DNA of 64,000 bases from contig CAVEAL010000009.1 in NCBI GenBank assembly GCA_963613665.1, positions 1-64,000 on the forward strand, given 5' to 3'. The DNA comes from F23-B02 sp963613665. GTDB lineage: Bacteria; Bacillota; Clostridia; Oscillospirales; Oscillospiraceae. The position numbers were made by a program, and so were the translations under genes. The notes under the pieces are model-generated. The model had not been told where the DNA came from and did no database searches. It saw only the letters and a program-made list of their open reading frames with translations. Positions 17,374-28,850 of this stretch are shown here, in pieces (position 1 is the stretch's first letter; each line of letters begins with the position of its first letter).

Positions 17374-17565
17374 AGGCGCATTGAGGCTGTACTTATACGT
17401 TTATTGCGTCAGCCCGACCGGAAGCTGCGGCAAAAACCGTGACAGAGGAAGGCGGATGTCAACATGCGTACTTTTGTTACGCGAAACGCTTTTGTTTATT
17501 CCGCTGTTTCGATACCGGGCACCCGCAATAAACGTATAGGCAGGGAGTCAATGCGCCACCGAAAA
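17367..17565. repeat. Dispersed intergenic repeat, short copy without core hairpin
   Basis: A left end TTTTTAGAGGCGCATTGAGG and an inverted right end (ACCCGCAATAAACGTATAGG then ATGCGCCACCG) are joined by a short middle with the ACCGGAAGCTGCGGCAAAAA module. The gacagtgcaga hairpin is missing. It fills most of the gap before the aminotransferase. Confidence 0.85.
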
Positions 17566-17646
17566 TACGCTAAATAATTGCATAGTTACTTGTGCGCGGC
17601 GGCAGATCGGTATATAATCGGGCCATCAAAGATAAGGAGCTTCAGC

Positions 17647-18849
17647 ATGTATAATTTTGACGAGATAATCGAGCGCCGCGGCACCAACGCCCTGAACACG
17701 GACGGCTTTCGCGGCTATATCTTCCATGCGGGTCCCGAGAAGGTGTTCCCTTTCAAGGACGAGGAGTTCGTGCGCATGTGGGTCGCGGACATGGAGTTTG
17801 CCGTCGCGCCGGAGATATTGCAGGCGCTGCACGAGCGCGTTGACCGCCGCATATTCGGCTACACGGGCGTATACGACGACGGCTACTACAACGCCTTCAG
17901 CAAATGGTGCCTCGATCACTACGGCTGGAGCTTCCCCAAGGAGCAGCTGTGCATCACTCCCGGCATCATCCCCGCGCTGTATCAGCTCGCGGAAACGCTG
18001 TGCACGAAGGACGAGAAGGTGCTGATAAACACTCCGGCCTACGGCTATTTTGCCCACGCCGCCGAGTACGCGGGCGTTGATATTCTGACCTCTGACCTGA
18101 AAAAGAGGGACGACGGCACGTTTGAGCTCGACTTCGACGACTTTGAGCGCAAGTGCGCCGACCCGGGCTGCAAGCTCGTATTCTGGTGCAATCCGCACAA
18201 CCCCACCGGCAGGATGTGGACGGAGGCCGAGCTGCGCCGCGCAGGCGAGATCATGGCCAGGTACAACCTCTGGATCGTTTCCGACGAGATACACTGCGAC
18301 CTGATCCGCACGGGCCGCCGCCACATTCCCATGGCCTCGGTCATGACCGGCTACCCCAAGCTCGTGACCTGCATGGCGCCGTCAAAGACCTTCAACCTCG
18401 CCGGTCTTGCGTTTTCCAACATCATCATCCGCGACGACGGGCTGCGCGCCCGCTTCAAGGACCGCGACAAGCTCTTCGGCATGGTCAACCCCATGTCCCT
18501 GACTGCCGCAAAGGCCGCCTACGAAAAGGGCGGCGCGTGGCACGAGGAGCTCAAGGCCTATCTTGACGCAAATTTCGCTTTCGTCAAGGACTATCTCGCC
18601 GAACACCTGCCCGATGCGCGCATGTACATCCCCGAGGCGACCTACCTCGCGTGGGTCGATCTCAGCCGCTGTCTGCCGGATGTGCCCGATCTGCCGGACT
18701 TCTTCGCAAACCGCGCCGGTGTCCTGCTCGAAGGCGGCAACTCCCTGTTCGTCGGCAACGCCGAGGGCTATATCCGCCTTAACCTCGCCATGCCGCGCTC
18801 GATCATCAAAACCGGCCTCGACCGCATGATTTCAGCGGCGTCTTTTTAG
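17647..18849 (+). CDS. patB: PatB/MalY-type pyridoxal-phosphate C-S lyase / aminotransferase
   Basis: The 400-residue protein is a fold-type I PLP enzyme of the PatB/MalY branch. MWVADMEFAVAPEI near residue 38, NPHNPTGRMW, SDEIHCDL and the PLP-lysine block APSKTFNLAG are all present. These enzymes split cystathionine or cysteine into pyruvate, ammonia and a thiol, and some have regulatory roles. The ATG at 17647 follows AAGGAG and is the start used by relatives; frame continues upstream without a ribosome site. The TAG stop is the first codon of the adjoining repeat, so the final residues SF may be repeat-derived. It appears monocistronic. Confidence 0.88.
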   Translation: MYNFDEIIERRGTNALNTDGFRGYIFHAGPEKVFPFKDEEFVRMWVADMEFAVAPEILQALHERVDRRIFGYTGVYDDGYYNAFSKWCLDHYGWSFPKEQLCITPGIIPALYQLAETLCTKDEKVLINTPAYGYFAHAAEYAGVDILTSDLKKRDDGTFELDFDDFERKCADPGCKLVFWCNPHNPTGRMWTEAELRRAGEIMARYNLWIVSDEIHCDLIRTGRRHIPMASVMTGYPKLVTCMAPSKTFNLAGLAFSNIIIRDDGLRARFKDRDKLFGMVNPMSLTAAKAAYEKGGAWHEELKAYLDANFAFVKDYLAEHLPDARMYIPEATYLAWVDLSRCLPDVPDLPDFFANRAGVLLEGGNSLFVGNAEGYIRLNLAMPRSIIKTGLDRMISAASF

Positions 18850-19207
18850 AGGCGCATTGAGGCTGTACCTATACGTTTATTGCGGGTGCCCGGTGTCGAA
18901 ACAGCGGCATAAATAAGAACGTTTCGCCTCCCGCGAGTGCACCCCTGGCTTCCCCTGTCACGGTTTTTGCCGCAGCTTCCGCTCGGGTGCATCGCAAAAA
19001 CCGTATCGGTACTGCGCGGCAGCGCCTCCAAAAAGCCTTCCACTTGAGAGGAAGCTGTCGGCGATAGCCGACGGATGAGGTGTTATCAAAATTAAATATC
19101 AAATGCAAAAAAGACAGTGCAGACTAAAAATCTACACTGTCTTTTTCATATTTTCTGTTTTTACACCTCTTCAGTCACCTTCGGTATAGGTACAGCCTCA
19201 ATGCGCC
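18843..19207. repeat. Dispersed intergenic repeat, full mosaic copy
   Basis: Left end TTTTTAGAGGCGCATTGAGG, then the CCCGCGAGTGCACCCC and ACGGTTTTTGCCGCAGCTTC modules, then a GATGAGGTGTTATCAAA block, the core hairpin and a short right end. It fills the whole gap between the convergent patB and SDR genes and supplies stop codons to both. Confidence 0.88.
19107..19146. terminator. Core repeat hairpin between patB and the SDR gene
   Basis: AAAAAAGACAGTGCAGA pairs with TCTACACTGTCTTTTT around CTAAAAA; one pair is lost relative to the perfect copies. It lies between convergent genes and probably terminates both. Confidence 0.7.
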
Positions 19208-19938
19208 TCCGAAAAACCGCCGTCGGAGCAGAGGATCTGGCCGGTGATGAACGAAGCGCTGTCGGAGGCGAGGAAGGCGACGGCCTCGGCGATGTCCTCG
19301 GGTCTGCCGAGACGGCGCAGGGGCGTATCGGCGGCGAGCATATCGAGCGTTTCACGGCCAAGCACCTGAACCATATCGGTGTCGATGACACCGGGCGCGA
19401 CGCAGTTGACGCGGATATTCGTCGGTGCAAGCTCCTGCGCAAGCGAGCGCGTGAGCCCGACGATGGCGTGTTTTGTTGACGAGTACGCCACCTCGCAGGA
19501 CGCGCCGTGCAGCCCCCATATCGAGGCCGTGTTCACGATGCAGCCCGAGTGCGCCTCGAGCATGCCCGGCAGCACCTCCTGAATTGTGTTGAAAGCGCCG
19601 TTCAAATTCACGTCGAATATCCTGCGCCAGTATTCCTCGCTGATGTCCTGAAACTGGAGCTGACGCGCGATCCCGGCGTTGTTTACCAGCAGCGTCACCT
19701 CGCCGAAGCGGCGGCGCACGGCCTCGACCATATCGTGTACGGCGGCGCGGTCGGATACGTCGGCGCGAAAGCACATGGCCTCGAGCCCCTCGTCAAGGAG
19801 TTTTCCGCAAAGCTCCTCGGCCTTATCCTGCCGCTCGATATAGTTTATGCACACGGCGTAGCCTCTGTGCGCGAGGGTATCGGCACATGCTCTGCCGATG
19901 CCGCGCGAGGAGCCGGTTATAAGTGCGACTTTTTTCAT
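19198..19938 (-). CDS. SDR-family oxidoreductase (FabG-like)
   Basis: The 246-residue protein is a classical short-chain dehydrogenase/reductase. TGSSRGIG near residue 7 binds NAD(P), NNAGI follows near 87, and the catalytic YSSTK lies near 151. It is closest in layout to 3-oxoacyl-ACP reductases, but many sugar and alcohol dehydrogenases look the same. ATG 19938 has AGGA six bases upstream; the GTG four codons earlier lies within the stop region of the ABC gene. The normal family end SDGGF is followed here by SEAH and TGA, which are read from the end of the repeat. It sits 8 bp after the ABC exporter pair. Confidence 0.87.
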   Translation of the reverse strand: MKKVALITGSSRGIGRACADTLAHRGYAVCINYIERQDKAEELCGKLLDEGLEAMCFRADVSDRAAVHDMVEAVRRRFGEVTLLVNNAGIARQLQFQDISEEYWRRIFDVNLNGAFNTIQEVLPGMLEAHSGCIVNTASIWGLHGASCEVAYSSTKHAIVGLTRSLAQELAPTNIRVNCVAPGVIDTDMVQVLGRETLDMLAADTPLRRLGRPEDIAEAVAFLASDSASFITGQILCSDGGFSEAH

Positions 19939-19946
19939 TGATTTCC

Positions 19947-21740
19947 TCACTTGTTTTCAAACTGACTGGTGTACAGCTCTTTGTACAGGCCGCCCTTTTC
20001 GAGAAGCCCGGCGTGCGTGCCGCTCTCGACAATATCGCCCTTGTCCATGACGAGGATGAGATCCGCGTCGCGGATGGTGGAAAGCCTGTGGGCGATGACA
20101 AAGCTCGTTCTGCCGCGCGTGAGGCGATCCATCGCGTTCTGCACGAGCAGCTCCGTGCGCGTATCGACCGAGCTCGTTGCCTCGTCGAGGATTATCATCG
20201 GCGCGTTTTCGACCATCGCGCGCGCAATGGTCAGAAGCTGGCGCTGACCTGCCGAGAGGCTGCTGCGGTCGTTGAGCTCGGTGTCGTAACCCTTGGGCAG
20301 GGTACGGATGTAGTGATCCATGCCCACGAGCCTGCATGCGGCCTCGATCTGCTCGTCGCTGACGCCCTCCTTACCGTAGGCGATATTCTCGCGGTAGGTC
20401 CCGTCGAACAGCCATGTGTCCTGCAGAACCATGCCGAACATCGCGTGCACATCGCTGCGGCGCATCTCCGATACGGGCACGCCGTCTATCTTTATCTGAC
20501 CGCTCCACAGCTCGTAAAATCGCATGAGGAGGTTGACCATCGTGGTCTTGCCCGCACCGGTGTAGCCGACTATGGCGACCTTCTGGCCGGGCTCGACATT
20601 CGCCGAGAAATCGTTTATGACGGGCTTATCCTCATCGTAGCCGAAGCGGACGTGCTCAAACTCGACCTTGCCGCGCACATGCTCAAGATGCTGCGTGCAG
20701 CCGCTGTCGTCGGGCATCTCCTCCTCGCCGAGGAAGCCGAACACGCGCTCGCCGGCGGCTCCTGCGGACATGAGGCTGCTGACGGCCTGAGATATCTGGC
20801 TCAGGGGATTGGTGAAGAGCTTTACATAGCTTATGAAGGCGATGACCGTGCCGAATCTGATGCTGCCGCTCATCGTGAGCGCCGCGCCCACGACGCATAC
20901 GGCGACGTAGCCGAAGCTTCCGACAAAGCTCATCAGCGGCATTAGAAGGCCGCTGAAAAACTGCGACTTCCACGCGCTGTTGTACAGATTGTCGTTTATG
21001 CGGTCAAACTCGGCCTTGGACTGCGCCGTCGCGCCGTAGACCCTGACGATATTGTGGCCCGAGTACATTTCCTCAACGTGTCCGTTCATATCGCCGAGGT
21101 TCTTCTGCTGCTGGCGGAAATACTTGCGCGAGCGCGAGACGATGAAGAACATCAGCACGAAGCCGAGCAGCGACGAGCCGATGGCCGTCAGTGCAAGGCG
21201 GCCGCTGGTGGCAAACATTATTATAATTACGCCGACAAACTGCACGACGGCCTGAACGAGCGTCGTTATGCTGGAGTTGAGCGCCGAGGATATGGTATCA
21301 ACGTCGTTGGTGATGCGGCTCAAGACATCGCCGACGGTCGTTTTGTCAAAGAACTTCAGCGGCAGCCTGTTTATCTTTTGGCTTATGCTCGTGCGCATGC
21401 TCCACGCAAGGTTCTGCATGACGCTTATCATAATGTAGCTTGCAGCGCAGGTGACAAGGTTTGCGCTTATGTAGATGGCAAGGATGATAAGGATGGACTT
21501 TACGATAAGGTCCATGTCAATGCCCGTTTTAAGCCCGTCGCTTATGTTATTGGTGAGGTCTGCGAGCTTATCGGGGGCGATTATCGTCAGAAATGTTCCG
21601 ATGAGGCTGAAAATGAGCGAAATTACGATGGGCTTGTACCACGGCTTGAGATAGCGCAGCAGCTCAAGCATGGAGTTTTTGACGTTCTGGGGCTTTTCGT
21701 CCGCGCCGCGTCCCGGAGGTCCCTTTGGTCCTGGTCTCAT
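19947..21740 (-). CDS. ABC exporter half-transporter, consensus ATPase subunit
   Basis: The 597-residue protein has six membrane segments in its N-terminal half and an ATP-binding domain with Walker A GYTGAGKTT, signature LSAGQRQ and Walker B IILDEATSS, with an intact catalytic glutamate. It pairs with the upstream gene, which overlaps it by four bases (ATGA). Together they form a heterodimeric type IV exporter of the BmrCD/TM287-288 kind, moving drugs, lipids or peptides outward. The N-terminus begins with a Pro/Gly-rich stretch (GPKGPPGRG) before the first helix. GGAGGAA lies upstream of the ATG. Confidence 0.9.
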   Translation of the reverse strand: MRPGPKGPPGRGADEKPQNVKNSMLELLRYLKPWYKPIVISLIFSLIGTFLTIIAPDKLADLTNNISDGLKTGIDMDLIVKSILIILAIYISANLVTCAASYIMISVMQNLAWSMRTSISQKINRLPLKFFDKTTVGDVLSRITNDVDTISSALNSSITTLVQAVVQFVGVIIIMFATSGRLALTAIGSSLLGFVLMFFIVSRSRKYFRQQQKNLGDMNGHVEEMYSGHNIVRVYGATAQSKAEFDRINDNLYNSAWKSQFFSGLLMPLMSFVGSFGYVAVCVVGAALTMSGSIRFGTVIAFISYVKLFTNPLSQISQAVSSLMSAGAAGERVFGFLGEEEMPDDSGCTQHLEHVRGKVEFEHVRFGYDEDKPVINDFSANVEPGQKVAIVGYTGAGKTTMVNLLMRFYELWSGQIKIDGVPVSEMRRSDVHAMFGMVLQDTWLFDGTYRENIAYGKEGVSDEQIEAACRLVGMDHYIRTLPKGYDTELNDRSSLSAGQRQLLTIARAMVENAPMIILDEATSSVDTRTELLVQNAMDRLTRGRTSFVIAHRLSTIRDADLILVMDKGDIVESGTHAGLLEKGGLYKELYTSQFENK

Positions 21741-23509
21741 ATGGCAAGTTCCTCCTCTGAAAGCTGGCTGAGCGCGATCTGGCGGTAGACGTCGCAGGAG
21801 GCCAGAAGCTCCCTGTGAGTTCCGATACCGACGACCCTGCCCTCGTCAAGGACGACGATCCTGTCGGCGGCCATGATCGTGCCGATGCGCTGGGCGACGA
21901 TCAGCTTGGTCTGCCCGCCGGTGCGCTCGTGCAGCGCGTCGCGCAGCTCGCGGTCCGTTTTGAAGTCGAGCGCGGAGAAGGTATCGTCAAATATGAGTAT
22001 CTCTGCGTCGCGGCACAGTGCGCGGGCTATGGAAAGGCGCTGCTTCTGACCGCCGGAGAAGTTCGTGCCGCCGCGCGCCATGTGCGCCTGCGTACCGTCC
22101 TCGAGCTCGGATACGAAATCCGCCGAGTGAGATATCGCAAGCGCCTCGTCAAGGCGGCTCTCGTCGGCATTGCTGCCGAAGGCGACGTTATCCCCGACCG
22201 TTCCCGTGAACATGACGGCCTTCTGAGAGACGTAGCCTATCTTGGCGTAGAGCGTTTCGAGCTCGTAGTCCCTGACGTTCACTCCGTCAACGAGCACCTC
22301 GCCCTCCGTTGCATCGTAAAATCTCGGGATGAGGTTCATGAGCGTCGTTTTGCCCGAGCCCGTAGAGCCTATGAAGGCAACGGTCTCGCCCCTGTTTGCT
22401 TTGAAGCTCACGCCGCTGAGGACGCTGCCGCTGCCGCCGGGGTAGGTGAAGCTCACGTTTTTGAACTCGACCGTGCCGGCGGACTCGCCGGAGCCGGTAT
22501 AGGAGCCGCTGACGACCCTGGGCTGCGTCGCAAGCACCTCGCTTATACGCTTTGCAGCCTCGAGTGCGCGCGGCAGGATGATAATGACCATGACGATCAT
22601 GATAAAGCTCATGATGACCTGCATCGCGTAGGACATGAAGACGATCATATCCGCAAAAATATCCACGCGCATGGCGACAGCCTCCGCGCCGGTCCCTGCG
22701 ACCGAGGTTATGAGCACCGCGCCTATCCAGTATATCGACATGTTCAGGCAGTTCATGACAAGTCCCATGAAGGGGCTTAAAAGCGTCATGGTGCGGTTTG
22801 CAAACAGGGAGTTTTCAAGAAGCTCGGTGTTGACCTTCTCGAATTTCTTTTCCTGATAAGCCTCGGCATTGTACGCGTGCACGACGCGGATGCCGGTGAG
22901 ATTTTCACGCGCGGCCTGGTTGAGCGAATCCTGTAACCACTGGATGCGCTTAAATCGCGGGAAGGTGCGCACGACCGCGATGCTCAGTATCGCAACAAGC
23001 AGCACGACCGCAATGCCCGTCGCCAAGGACCACTGCCATGCCTTGCCTGCGATCTTCATGATCGCCCACACGGCCATAAGCGGTGCCTTGACTATCACCT
23101 GCAAAGACAGAACGACCAGCATCTGCACCTGGGACACGTCATTTGTCGAGCGGGTGATAAGGCTTGCGGTTGAAAACGCGTTTATTTCCTCGAGAGTGAA
23201 GCTCTCGACCTTGTAGAACATTTCCCTTCTCAGACGTCTCGAGAAATTCGCCGCGATGCGCGAAGCAAAAAAGCACACCGCGACCGACGAGACAAGACTG
23301 CCGAGCGCACACAGCAGCATCATGCCGCCCGCGCTCCAGACATCGCCTATGGCGCTGCCCGGAGTCTCGATAAGCGTCGTTATCTCGGACATATAATCGG
23401 GTATCATGAGGTCGAGCACGACCTGTGCGGCAACGAAAACAAGGCTGAACACGGAAAACAGCCATTCCTTCGCCCTCAGATACCTGAAGAGTTTTAAAAG
23501 TTTAAGCAT
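21737..23509 (-). CDS. ABC exporter half-transporter, degenerate ATPase subunit
   Basis: The 590-residue protein has six membrane segments and an ATP-binding domain with Walker A GSTGSGKTT and signature FSGGQKQR. Its Walker B ends in IFDDTFSALD, so the catalytic glutamate is aspartate. This is the known mark of the degenerate nucleotide site in asymmetric heterodimeric exporters. AAAGGAGGAT precedes the ATG at 23509. It lies 26 bp after plsC and overlaps its partner gene, so the operon probably runs plsC, this gene, partner, SDR. Confidence 0.9.
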   Translation of the reverse strand: MLKLLKLFRYLRAKEWLFSVFSLVFVAAQVVLDLMIPDYMSEITTLIETPGSAIGDVWSAGGMMLLCALGSLVSSVAVCFFASRIAANFSRRLRREMFYKVESFTLEEINAFSTASLITRSTNDVSQVQMLVVLSLQVIVKAPLMAVWAIMKIAGKAWQWSLATGIAVVLLVAILSIAVVRTFPRFKRIQWLQDSLNQAARENLTGIRVVHAYNAEAYQEKKFEKVNTELLENSLFANRTMTLLSPFMGLVMNCLNMSIYWIGAVLITSVAGTGAEAVAMRVDIFADMIVFMSYAMQVIMSFIMIVMVIIILPRALEAAKRISEVLATQPRVVSGSYTGSGESAGTVEFKNVSFTYPGGSGSVLSGVSFKANRGETVAFIGSTGSGKTTLMNLIPRFYDATEGEVLVDGVNVRDYELETLYAKIGYVSQKAVMFTGTVGDNVAFGSNADESRLDEALAISHSADFVSELEDGTQAHMARGGTNFSGGQKQRLSIARALCRDAEILIFDDTFSALDFKTDRELRDALHERTGGQTKLIVAQRIGTIMAADRIVVLDEGRVVGIGTHRELLASCDVYRQIALSQLSEEELAI

Positions 23510-23535
23510 TTAGCGGCAATATCCTCCTTTACCTT

Positions 23536-24363
23536 TCATTCCTTTTCCGCATCAAGATGCTGCTCTATCATATCCTGAGCAAGCTGCGCAGTCTCCTTGG
23601 TCTTATGCTCCCTGACGTAATCGGAGTCGATAACGCCGAGCACATCTATGTATATGGACGTTTTTTTCAGAGGGAAATTGTGAACGAGCTTATCGGTGTT
23701 GCGCAGAGCGACGACGACTACGGGCACTCCCGCCCGCTGTGCTATCTTGAACGAGCCGGCGTGGAAGGGCAGCATGCCTTCCTGCTTGCTGCGCGTGCCC
23801 TCCGGATAGATGACGACCGAAGCATAGTCCTTGTCTATATACTCCGTCGCCGCCTTGACGGTCTTGAGCGCCTCGCGGTTATTTTCCCTGTCCAGCGGCA
23901 GGCAGCCACACTTGTGCATGACCTTGCCGATGATGGGGATGTTAAGGTTGCCCGGCTTTGATATGAAGGTGAGCTCCTCCTCCGGCATTTTGTGAACCAT
24001 GACCACGGGGTCTGCCAGCGAACGGTGGTTTGCTACCATGAGATAGCGCGTATCATGCGGTATGAGCTCCTTCCCGCTTATCGAAACGTCTGCGCGCGCA
24101 TAAAAAACCAGAAGGTCCGCCACCGCGTGCAGATGCCACAGCCAGAATTCAGACGGCTTCTCCTGAAATTTGCTTTTGTCGATAAACAGCTCGGTCGCAA
24201 GGAGCATAGCCAGCGCGTAGGCTATGTGAGCGCCGAAAAAGTACTCGAAAAAGCGCAGCAGCATAACTCCCGTGACCTTCAGCGCACCTCCGCCCTGTCC
24301 GGCAATGAGCGTATGCAGTACGCTTCCGCCCGCGCCGATGGCGGCGAATATCTTAAGAAGCAT
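23536..24363 (-). CDS. plsC: 1-acyl-sn-glycerol-3-phosphate acyltransferase (PlsC-like)
   Basis: The 275-residue protein carries the two acyltransferase signatures: NHRSLAD (H-x4-D) near residue 117 and VIYPEGTRS near residue 190. An N-terminal region of about 80 residues has hydrophobic helices that anchor it to the membrane. It would add the second acyl chain in phosphatidic acid synthesis. GGGAGG precedes the ATG. The gene heads a minus-strand operon with the ABC exporter pair, which could mean a link to lipid export, but this is only context. Confidence 0.83.
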   Translation of the reverse strand: MLLKIFAAIGAGGSVLHTLIAGQGGGALKVTGVMLLRFFEYFFGAHIAYALAMLLATELFIDKSKFQEKPSEFWLWHLHAVADLLVFYARADVSISGKELIPHDTRYLMVANHRSLADPVVMVHKMPEEELTFISKPGNLNIPIIGKVMHKCGCLPLDRENNREALKTVKAATEYIDKDYASVVIYPEGTRSKQEGMLPFHAGSFKIAQRAGVPVVVVALRNTDKLVHNFPLKKTSIYIDVLGVIDSDYVREHKTKETAQLAQDMIEQHLDAEKE

Positions 24364-24638
24364 AGGTCAGCCTCCCATTTTAAAATAAATTATAGCATTT
24401 TTATATTTTAACACGACTTCGGGAATTTCCAACAAGAATTTTTTGAATATTTTAAGAATTTTTAAAGCATTCTTTAATTTCATCCGGATACGGGCCGCAT
24501 TTGTTATTAAAAAATCAATGTTTTTCGGCCGCACAATACATTTTTGTGTGTTTTGTACAGCTTGGGTGTTAATTTTACGCATCTTTCGTGAATATTGATA
24601 AATTTGTTGAATTTGAACGAAAGCCGCTTATTTTAAAA

Positions 24639-24718
24639 TTGATTTTTCGCCTATAATAGTATAAAATACATAAACGAGTTGTTAACGGTATTTAAACGGA
24701 GAACCGTTGGAGCTCGTT
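24639..24718 (+). promoter_or_regulatory. Promoter and hairpin leader of hppA
   Basis: The 389-bp gap 24364-24752 is AT-rich and holds no gene. TTGATT (24639-24644) is followed after 17 bp by TAAAAT (24662-24667); a TATAAT at 24652 overlaps the spacer. The leader then contains a two-part stem: AACGAG (24673-24678) pairs with CTCGTT (24713-24718) and AACGGT (24684-24689) pairs with ACCGTT (24703-24708). The stem ends 34 bp before the hppA start codon and could affect stability or translation. Confidence 0.5.
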
Positions 24719-24752
24719 AAATCCGTAACTAATTTAATAGGAGTGAATTTTT

Positions 24753-26753
<2,001 letters not shown>

Positions 26754-26768
26754 TAACAAAACAACCTG

Positions 26769-26801
26769 CACCTCCGGGGCGGCCGCCCCGGAGGTGTTTT
26801 T
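26769..26801 (+). terminator. Intrinsic terminator of hppA
   Basis: A 28-bp perfect palindrome starting CACCTCCGGGGCGG (26769-26796) is followed by TTTTT. It lies 15 bp after the hppA stop codon. Confidence 0.9.
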
Positions 26802-26939
26802 ACATTTTCATCATAGTTTATTAACAAAGATTCTCGTCTTATATGTCATAATAGAGGCAATTGATAACATTAAAAGCCCTCAGCTTGACAGTGGGTGTAT
26901 AATGTTATGGTAACCACTTTGCAACCCAAGGAGATCATT

Positions 26940-28187
26940 ATGCTGAAGAAAAACATGAAAAAGCTGTTGGCGTTCACGATGGCTCTTGTCATGACGATGA
27001 GCGTCACGCTCTCGTACATGTCCGTTTCGGCCTTTGCCGTGACGCAGTCGGAGATCGATGCGCTGAAAACTCAGAAGTCGCAGCTTTCGAGCCAGAAGAG
27101 CAGCCTTCAATCGACGATCAACGCGCTTCAGAGCCAGCAGAGCGATCAGATAGCGCTTAAAAACGCGCTGGACGAGAAGAACGCGATCACCGTAAAGCAG
27201 ATCCTCAACCTCAACGAGCAGATCGAGCTGCACACCCAGCTTATCGAGCAGAAGACCGAGGAGGTCGATGCCGCTCAGAAGGTCGCGGACGAGCAGCTTG
27301 AAAAATATAAGGTCCGCGTGCGCGCGATGGAGGAGTCGGGCAGATACAGCTACATCGAGGTCCTGTTCGGCGCCAGCAGCATCGGCGAGTTCCTGAGCCT
27401 TATCGACGATATCGGCGATATCATGAGAAGCGACAAGGAGCTTGAGAACGCTTACCGTCAGTCGGTCGAGGATCTCAAGACCGTCAAGGCCGAGTACGAG
27501 GAGGCCAAGGCCGAGATGGAGGACAGCAAGGCCGAGCTCGTCGCGCTCAAGGCACAGCAGGAGCAGGACATTGCCGAGGCAACGGCGGTAATCGCCGCGC
27601 TCCAGAGCGATATAAGCTCCAATTCCTCCGTTCTCAATGAGCTGTCGGCTCAGGAGAGCGCCCTCAACTCCGAGATCCAGAAAAAGGTCGAAGAGCTCAA
27701 CAAACAGCAGGAAGAGGAAAAGAAGAATACCGGCGGCAATAGCGGCGGCAGTACCACCGGCACCGGCAACCTCGTATGGCCGAGCTACTGCACCTATATA
27801 ACGAGCCGTCAGGGCCCGCGCACCCACCCCGTAACCGGCGAGTACAAAAACCACGGCGGCACCGATATCGGCGCAAGCTACGGCACAGCCATCTGGGCGG
27901 CAGACTCCGGCACGGTCGTCTATTCGTCCGACGGCTGGAACGGCGGCTGGGGCAACTATGTCATGATCGACCACGGCAACGGCATGCAGACGCTTTACGC
28001 GCACATGTCCTCTCGCGCGGTCTCCGTCGGCCAGACGGTCTCCGCCGGCCAGACCATCGGCTATGTCGGCTCGACCGGCATGTCCACCGGCCCGCACCTG
28101 CATTTTGAGATGTACATAAACGGTTCGAGGATCGATCCTCAGACCCGCTACCCCAACGTCAGCTTCACCTACTCAGCCAGCGCCTGA
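26940..28187 (+). CDS. Secreted M23-family peptidoglycan hydrolase with coiled coil
   Basis: The 415-residue protein has a signal peptide that ends near SVSAFA (residues 28-33). A long coiled coil rich in Gln, Lys and Glu follows (about 37-255), then a Gly/Ser/Thr linker, and an M23 lytic domain with HGGTDIG and GPHLHFE as zinc ligands. The layout matches EnvC/PcsB-type factors that cut peptide cross-links during division or sporulation, where the coiled coil controls activity. CAAGGAGATC lies before ATG 26940; a start 15 codons earlier lacks a signal peptide. The gene is flanked by the hppA terminator and a repeat block. Confidence 0.9.
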   Translation: MLKKNMKKLLAFTMALVMTMSVTLSYMSVSAFAVTQSEIDALKTQKSQLSSQKSSLQSTINALQSQQSDQIALKNALDEKNAITVKQILNLNEQIELHTQLIEQKTEEVDAAQKVADEQLEKYKVRVRAMEESGRYSYIEVLFGASSIGEFLSLIDDIGDIMRSDKELENAYRQSVEDLKTVKAEYEEAKAEMEDSKAELVALKAQQEQDIAEATAVIAALQSDISSNSSVLNELSAQESALNSEIQKKVEELNKQQEEEKKNTGGNSGGSTTGTGNLVWPSYCTYITSRQGPRTHPVTGEYKNHGGTDIGASYGTAIWAADSGTVVYSSDGWNGGWGNYVMIDHGNGMQTLYAHMSSRAVSVGQTVSAGQTIGYVGSTGMSTGPHLHFEMYINGSRIDPQTRYPNVSFTYSASA

Positions 28188-28189
28188 TT

Positions 28190-28752
28190 TTCGGAGGAGC
28201 AGTTCTTGTACGTTTATGTTTGCGCCCGGTGTCGAAACATTGGAATAAAAAAACGTTTCGCGCTTTTTTTGAGGCGCATTGACGCTGTACCTATACGCTT
28301 TTTGCAGGTGCCCGGTATCGAAACAGTGGAATAAACAAAAGCGTTTCGCGCTTTTTTTGAGGCGATTTGAAACCGTTCCTATACGTTTATTGCGTGAACC
28401 CGGTATCGGGACGGCGGCATAAACTACGGCGTTTCGCCTCCCGCGAGTGCACCCCTGCCTTCCTCTGTCACGGTTTTTACCGCAGCTTCCGGTCGGGACA
28501 CCGCAAAAACCGTATCGGTACTGCGCGGCAGCCGACGGATGAGGTGTTGTCAAAATTAAATATCAGACGAAAAAAGACAGTGCAGAGTAATATCTACACT
28601 GTCTTTTTTCATAGCTGCGGTTTTTACAGCTCCGTCATTCCCTGTAGAAAGCTTATCTTGCCGGCTCAGCCTGTCACGGTTTTTGCCGCAGCTTCCGGTC
28701 GGGCTGACGCAAAAACCGTATCGGGACAATGCAGCAGCGCCGCCGGAAAATT
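28190..28752. repeat. Dispersed repeat cluster with three tandem left ends
   Basis: This 660-bp gap holds no gene that I can support. Three successive left terminal modules of about 90 bp (starting near 28190, 28270 and 28355) precede the CCCGCGAGTGCACCCC and ACGGTTTTT modules, the core hairpin, and a second ACGGTTTTTGCCGCAGCTTC module. After the repeat, 28753-28850 is AT-rich and probably holds the promoter of the Na/Pi gene, without a clear -35 box. Confidence 0.85.
28570..28609. terminator. Core repeat hairpin after the M23 gene
   Basis: AAAAAAGACAGTGCAGA pairs with TCTACACTGTCTTTTTT around GTAATA, with one lost pair. It is 380 bp from the M23 stop, so it would act on a long tail. Confidence 0.6.
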
Positions 28753-28850
28753 TACGTTGATTTTACAAAGCAAAGATAATTGATTTTATAAACGACGGAT
28801 AAAATGGGGATTGTAAAATTAATTGTAAATTGTAAAGAGAGGGACATTTG

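Noticed and set aside
26885..26903. TTGACA and TATAAT upstream of the M23 gene as a promoter
   Set aside because: The boxes are separated by only 7 bp, which does not fit a sigma-A promoter; the true start is unclear.
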